From Xylaria sp. FL1777 (taxonomy: Eukaryota > Ascomycota > Sordariomycetes > Xylariales > Xylariaceae): 64,000 nt of DNA. The notes beneath the pieces are model-generated. The model was not told the DNA's origin and searched no databases. It saw nothing but the letters and a program-made list of their open reading frames with translations. Where the stretch lies: the NCBI GenBank assembly GCA_022578965.1, contig MU400643.1:1-64000 (forward strand), written 5' to 3'. This document shows, one piece after another, positions 58,758-64,000 of this stretch; positions within the stretch are counted from its first letter, which is position 1; each line of letters begins with the position of its first letter. The translations under genes and the position numbers were made by a program.

Positions 58758-60285
58758 CAGTCTGTCGCGTCTATTACCCCAGACGATGATTAAAAAGTGG
58801 TGATGGCGATAGCTTCTCCAAATGAATTGCCGATGCCTGTTATGCCGTCGATGAATGGTTGAACTCGGACCAGGAGACAACTCGGAACCCGTAGCTACTG
58901 AGATGATGTACCAGCGCAGCATATACTATTTATACTATAGTCGATGAAAAGAACGAGTAGTGCGAAGCGTACTCTTAAGAGTTGAGAATGTATTTGTTGC
59001 TGGTGGGGGGGAGGGGGGGAGGGCACGTTTCCGTAGATGATGATAACGGAGGAAGAAGAGGCGGGGGGCGGAGGGGGACCCGGTCTTTATTATACCTACT
59101 GGGATGAACACTGGCTGAGATGAGATCGATATACCTACATAAAGTTATGGTCGGTGATGTGTGTGAATGGAGGACCCCAACACATGGATATGCTGTACTA
59201 GGTATGTGTACCATGTGTACTATGTGGTCTATGTGGTCTACGGTATGTGATCTATGTGGTCTAGTCGAACTAGGAAGCTTACCTAGTGCACAGCTGCACC
59301 TATAGTGTAGAGAAGAGAGATCGGGGAAATGGCCCTGGCTACCTGCTTTTGGTTACCCATCCTGGTGTCAGATGGAACAGGTTAGCCACAAGTACGGTAC
59401 GGTACGGTACGCAGGAGGTGGCAGCAGCAGTAGTTATAGTACCGGTAGTACATTACAGATTACGCATGAGTACGGCTGGACAGCACCTCGCTACCACCAA
59501 GCGCGTGTATGCTACGGTACGTGGGGATCCCAGGTTAGATGGTTCGGCTGGGATCGCCGTCGCCGCCTCCATGGACCATGGGCCATGGACCATGGCTGCC
59601 GTGGCGCCGTCGACTCTCTTGCTTTGCCCGGTATCCCCCATCCTATGCTGTACTGTACAGACGACACAACCTCTATACTACCAGTACTTACCTACCGATA
59701 CATGGTATACCGGTATACAGGTCCATCTACGGGTGCTTTACACTATACCGTCTATCCACCGAGCATGACGGGCTGCGGGACGAGGATTCGCAGCAAGCAA
59801 TGTTCAGCAAGCCATCACCAACCCAAGTGACCAAGGTGGGAAAGGCCTGGGAGCGGGAGAGCCGAATGGGGATAGGAACAGAGGATACCTAGCCCAAGAC
59901 GCTCTACTTAATTAATGTACCTCCTGCGTGTGAGTACCGCGGGCTACTGTACTCGGGCCTTGGTACGTACGATGGGATGGGATGGTATGGACACGCCCAC
60001 CGTGTACGGGAGTGGTGTATGCCCAGTGGCCGACATGGGAGGTGTACCGAACTTGTGCGTGGATAGTGTATAGTGTATACCGGTATCTTACCGCGTCCTG
60101 CGTAGGCGGCACTAGTAGTCTAGTCGGCAGCCACTGGAGAATTGCTGGGAGGATCAAGGTCTCAAAGTCTCGACGAGATCCACAGGCCCAACAACCCCCC
60201 CGGTCTCCTTCTGGTCAGCCACTTACTTGCTCGTCGTGGCTGTCGTGGGATCGACAGAGGGCGCGCACTACTCGCTACATTGCAA

Positions 60286-60312
60286 TACAGTACAGTACAG
60301 TACAGTACAGTA
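60286..60312. repeat. (TACAG)n microsatellite
   Basis: About five TACAG pentamers. Confidence 0.85.
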
Positions 60313-60345
60313 TTTGTACACTTTGCTTACATGCCGGCTCAAGAG

Positions 60346-60386
60346 TCAGTTGGTCAGTCAGTCGGTCAGTCAGTCGGTCGGTCGTT
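60346..60386. repeat. GTCAGTCG-type tandem repeat
   Basis: Overlapping TCAGT/TCGGT 4-8-bp units over 40 bp, one of several short tandem arrays within 400 bp. Confidence 0.8.
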
Positions 60387-60588
60387 GTATATTCAGCGCT
60401 TGCGCATATTCATCGACGCCAGAACCAAGTCGTCGAGGCCTGTCTGGCCATGATTTGGGTTACGAACTACGTAGGTAACTTATTAGAGGTTGATTTAAGC
60501 TTACCGAGTATGTAGAGTCGCCATGTCAGCAAACTCAGTATGGGTTGCCGAGACGGAGCCTCGGAGCTTTTCGTAGTTAGATACACCC

Positions 60589-60589
<1 letters not shown>

Positions 60590-60619
<30 letters not shown>

Positions 60620-60663
60620 TGCTTGCTATGCAGACCACTTATATATATATATATATATATATA
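60590..60663. repeat. (GTAT)n and (TA)n microsatellites
   Basis: About seven GTAT units at 60590-60620, then about 20 bases of non-repeat and a 25-base TA run at about 60639-60663. Confidence 0.9.
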
Positions 60664-63600
60664 CATGGTTGGCACTGGGAACCGGTATAGTGTAGTGTCT
60701 GTAAGTCTAGAATGGCATTTGCCTACTCGGAAGGTGTTATAGAATTTCAACCCCTACCTAGATTTCTCTACTGTTTATTTTTACGGCTATTTCGTCCTTC
60801 CCGCCGTTCGTCGTTTGCTCCTCCACACTACCTTCACACTGCCTAGTTTTTCTCGACAGGGCTGGGTTGCAAATGTCCTGCTCGCCTCGTTTTCATGCCA
60901 TCCAATACGAGGTGCATCATATATTGACACTTGATGGGGAAAGTCAATCTCTGCCCTGTATTCTAGCACATTACATTACCGTGGTTGTTGATGAGCATCC
61001 ATTCGTTGACGAGACCAGTTAGGCTGCTGCTACTACCCTGTGGCACGTTCAACGCCAGGATCAAGGGTGGCGGTCAAGGGGCCCTGGCGAAAGAGATTGA
61101 GGTGTGGGTTATGGCTGTCGCCGGGAATAATGATCCCGGCCGGGGATCCCAGAGGGGACATCAAGCAGCCCTTGAACCATGTCGTTTCTGGCGCAAATCT
61201 GCCATGCAGGGTTTCCAAGATCTAACTGTTGTACTGTATAGCGTACGGTACCATACAGTGCAATATAGCTGCAGTTACTGGGAGGAGATAGGATTGCCAT
61301 TTATCTACCTACCTACTGCATTTCTGGGGGTGTAGTGTAATTAAAAAATATATATACCGGTACACTATATTCTCATGCTTAGACAGGAAGTGTGATATTG
61401 ACGGGGAGGCGCTAAACATGGCCTTTTTTATTTTTTATTTTTATTGTTCTTTTTTGCGATGGAACTCATCATATGCCGCATACTTACTCGAAAGCCGCTT
61501 ACCATAAGACGAACGGAAGTTCACCTGTGTTCCCTGGCAGCCGGCTGCTGTTCATATCATTCCATAGGGATGTAAGTCATGGCGAAGATGGTATGAAGTA
61601 GATGTGAAGGAGATCCATGTCTGCGTAGTGCAGCTGATACAGGTAATACAGGTAACCGGACAGACCCTCGGAATACGAGACAGATATGAGACAGCATGGT
61701 GAATAAACAAAAGCGCCGCGTATCTATCTATATCAGCAGATCTTATATGCGCTGAATACCCCTGCCTTTTCTACTCACTGCGGAGACACACTATACATAC
61801 TGCGTACACACACTGGTATATCATACACCAGGTAACCCAGATCGATGCTGTCACGGTATTCCTATTACTCTTTTCAACTCTTTTCAACTCTGTATAATCC
61901 TAACATAACAATATGTCATCCTCCTGGGGCCGCTTGTGTAGGTCATCATGACCTTAAAAGATAGCGAGGCTAGCAAGTGCTGTGTGAGCAGCGATACTTG
62001 GTGACCGTAGCTGGCTCCTCGTGATTAAAGACGGGAAAACAAATGCTTCGCCAAAAGAAGTAATAACGGTCTTCGTAATCCATATGCAGGCGTCCGTCCC
62101 CCGTCTTCTGCCCGTCCCCCCCAGAGCCCAGAGCCCAGAGCCCAGTCCGATCAACCCTTCTCATCCTCGGATGCTCGCGGCTGCAACGGGGAAGTGGCTT
62201 TTCTTGGCATTGAGCCCCTGCTAACCTACTGCGTACTGCGTAGTTGGCCTGGGCTAGTGTACTTTTCTTCTTGGCTGACCCGCCTGCTTGGGAACCTAGT
62301 TGAAGATTTCCGATGTGACTATCCTTCATCGCCATCGACACCACAAAACAGGAAAAGGCCGCGTCGGCGGGCTGAGACCCGCGAAAATAGCGTCATTGTT
62401 ACGGTACAGTAGGTACCGTCCGCTGTGGCTCTAGTATATCTATTTCTCCGTATATTCCTGGTCTGGATGCTGCCGAAGGTTTCTTTCGACATTCCTAATC
62501 AACGAAGCTGAAACCTATAATACCACTCTATTGCCACGTGCACATGTAGCAACGAAAATTACGGATGGGCTATGACAATATTTGACCGTAAGACAATCAA
62601 AACGAGGAGTCTTCTCTCGTACCCTCCCTCCCTGTCTCTCTCTCCCCCCCTCTCTCTATAATATAATAATAATATTAATGATAAAATGTTGCCCCAGCTG
62701 AAGGGTAAAGAGCGTCACAATCACACCTGAATAACAGCCACCTAGCTCCCCGGATCCCAATCCCTTGGGTCCAAGCCTCCCCCTTTCTCCAGCCGTTGAT
62801 TCAGTACATGACAAGGCCATTTTCTCAACCTAGTCACACATGGACAAACGGGAACACAAGTACAGTCTGGTTTTCGAGATTCCCGTCTGCCTAAGGTGGA
62901 AGAGGCGCTTATACTCCATGTATATTTGTAACAGTATATTACAGTATAGAGCCGTCGAGCAGGCGTTCATGCTATCAATAGATCGCTTGTTATCCTGTCC
63001 AGACCTTCACCTCGCACCCCAGTCCCCCAGAGCGTCATACCGAGGCTGAACAGCGCTGCTCCCTAAGTCCTCGTTCGCCGCATCGTTGTGCCGAGGACGC
63101 ACTTGAGCACCACCTTCTTGAAACGGTATTCCCAAGCGAACCTTAACGTGGGCCTATTCTGAGCCTTTGGCCTCGCTTTATCATCGCTGCTGCTGATGCC
63201 GTTTAGTATACCGACTCATTTTCATGAACGAAACATTACCAGGGTCGGCGTAGCACTCAATCCCGGGATGTGCCAAGTTGTATTTTAATGCAGGCTCCTC
63301 CACTAGAGAGTACACGTACTAACCACTTGACCGTGGACTCGATCGGCGGATGGGAAGGATGGGAAAGTAGTATCACATGAAACAGTGGTTATGACGCAAC
63401 GAAAATGTAGGCATTCTGATTAGAAAGCTAAGGTTGACTTGACTATAGGTTGGATATGAAGTGATAGATAGAGCTACACATACACAGAGACATCTCGGCA
63501 TTGGTAACCTGTGCTAGCATGCTGTCCATAATGAAGGAATTCAGCTGAGCCTGCAAGACCAAATTGACGAATTGGCTGCCGTGATAAGAAATACTACCTA

Positions 63601-64000
63601 CTTTCAAAGACCTGCAAACCATGCGTGAAGCTTAACTCCCTCTCCAGCTCATCTTACACACTCACCTGCGAAAAACTATCCTAGTAAATGAGGCCTCATG
63701 CAACCCTATTTACGGTCTACCTATCTGCCTACTACTTACCTTGTGCATGCGGCACTATTAATATCTGACAATACTTCAGAGAGTCGGCTCTCGCACTGCC
63801 CTACATGGCACTTTTCCTTAACAGAATACATGCTTAGGTTTGACAAGAAAAGTATTCCAATGAGTCCAGGCTATCTCATGGACGAGAGAGCGAGGAAGAC
63901 AGAGGCGAAGAGGAGCGATCGCTCTGTATATCAACTTACAGTTGTGAAGAACTCGTCAGATGATCCACCTATAAACACTAGGATTGCTCGCTTTCGCCCG

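Larger units (their letters stand above)
58758..64000. other. Gene-poor region to the window end
   Basis: 58758-59100 is probably Myb-gene leader and promoter, with a G/C-rich stretch at about 59003-59090. Beyond it no supported gene. Frames of 60-177 codons (59286-60515, 61970-62344) overlap on both strands and contain VQYSTVQYS-type artefacts of the ACAGT repeats. Microsatellites are listed separately. The last 100 bp may hold the edge of a minus-strand exon (see rejected items). Confidence 0.5.

Noticed and set aside
60142..60515. Long frames of 103-177 codons containing TVQYSTVQYS
   Set aside because: The sequence is produced by the TACAG and GTCAGTCG repeats, which are open in several frames.
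63175..63360. tRNA-like words (GTTTAGTATA, CAATCCCGGGATGTGCC on +; TCAAGTGGTTAGTACG on -)
   Set aside because: They resemble A-box and B-box parts of tRNA genes, but no complete cloverleaf with paired acceptor and T stems can be built on either strand. A decayed tRNA-derived repeat is possible; tRNAscan-SE would decide.
63840..64000. Partial minus-strand exon entering the window from the right (frame with LVFIGGSSDEFF followed by GTAAGT)
   Set aside because: Only about 25 codons are open and no following exon can be identified in the window. Neighbouring sequence beyond 64000 is needed.
1..64000. Secondary-metabolite cluster, mating-type locus or defence island
   Set aside because: No synthase, P450 cluster, transporter set, HET/NLR domain, or alpha-box/HMG gene is seen; neighbours are housekeeping genes. 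The Myb factor and MAPEG protein are separate loci more than 30 kb apart.

Overview
The window looks like nuclear DNA from a filamentous ascomycete (Pezizomycotina, most likely a sordariomycete). The protein-coding genes carry short GT-AG introns (mostly 50-200 bp), the proteins match filamentous-fungal families (an FlbD/RCA-1-type Myb regulator, the pseudo-carboxypeptidase Ecm14, an AP-1 gamma adaptin with a 10-nt first coding exon), and intergenic DNA is long and rich in microsatellites. I see no bacterial, viral, plasmid or CRISPR features. Species cannot be fixed by eye.

Layout. 1-11.5 kb: a Tra2-like RRM splicing factor (1307-2562 +), a large disordered protein of unknown function (4329-7206 +), the Dsl1-tethering subunit Sec39 (7624-10452 -) and, divergent from it, the small complex I subunit NDUFS5 (11058-11505 +). 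12-24 kb: a conserved-looking protein of unknown function (13018-14920 +), an OXNAD1/cytochrome-b5-reductase-like flavoprotein (16206-17689 +) convergent with AP-1 gamma adaptin (18568-21410 -), and a MAPEG/microsomal glutathione transferase-like membrane protein (23443-24004 +). 24.7-35.6 kb: Ecm14 pseudopeptidase (24702-26612 -), a 237-bp TA-flanked MITE (27077-27313), a Sec7-PH Arf exchange factor (28510-32791 +) convergent with SRP72 (33616-35629 -). 35.6-50.8 kb: a 6.9-kb stretch with no convincing gene, a Cys/His-cluster coiled-coil protein (42573-44114 +), a 649-bp non-autonomous Mutator-like element with a perfect 9-bp target duplication (45325-45973), an NCBP3-type cap-binding protein (46407-47804 +) and a five-exon unknown protein (48921-50822 +). 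50.8-64 kb: two gene-poor stretches on either side of the FlbD-like Myb gene (57819-58757 -).

The genes do not form a pathway cluster. They are ordinary housekeeping loci: secretory traffic (Sec39, AP-1 gamma, Sec7-PH GEF, SRP72), RNA processing (Tra2-like, NCBP3) and mitochondrial respiration (NDUFS5), plus one developmental regulator. Exon joins were worked out by hand from frame continuity, splice sites and family conservation; most are unambiguous and exceptions are stated. I found no convincing new multigene system. The most notable new-looking items are the two non-autonomous transposons, a dispersed palindromic TACCTAGGTA-type motif confined to intergenic DNA, and four proteins of unknown function, one with a possible zinc-binding cluster.
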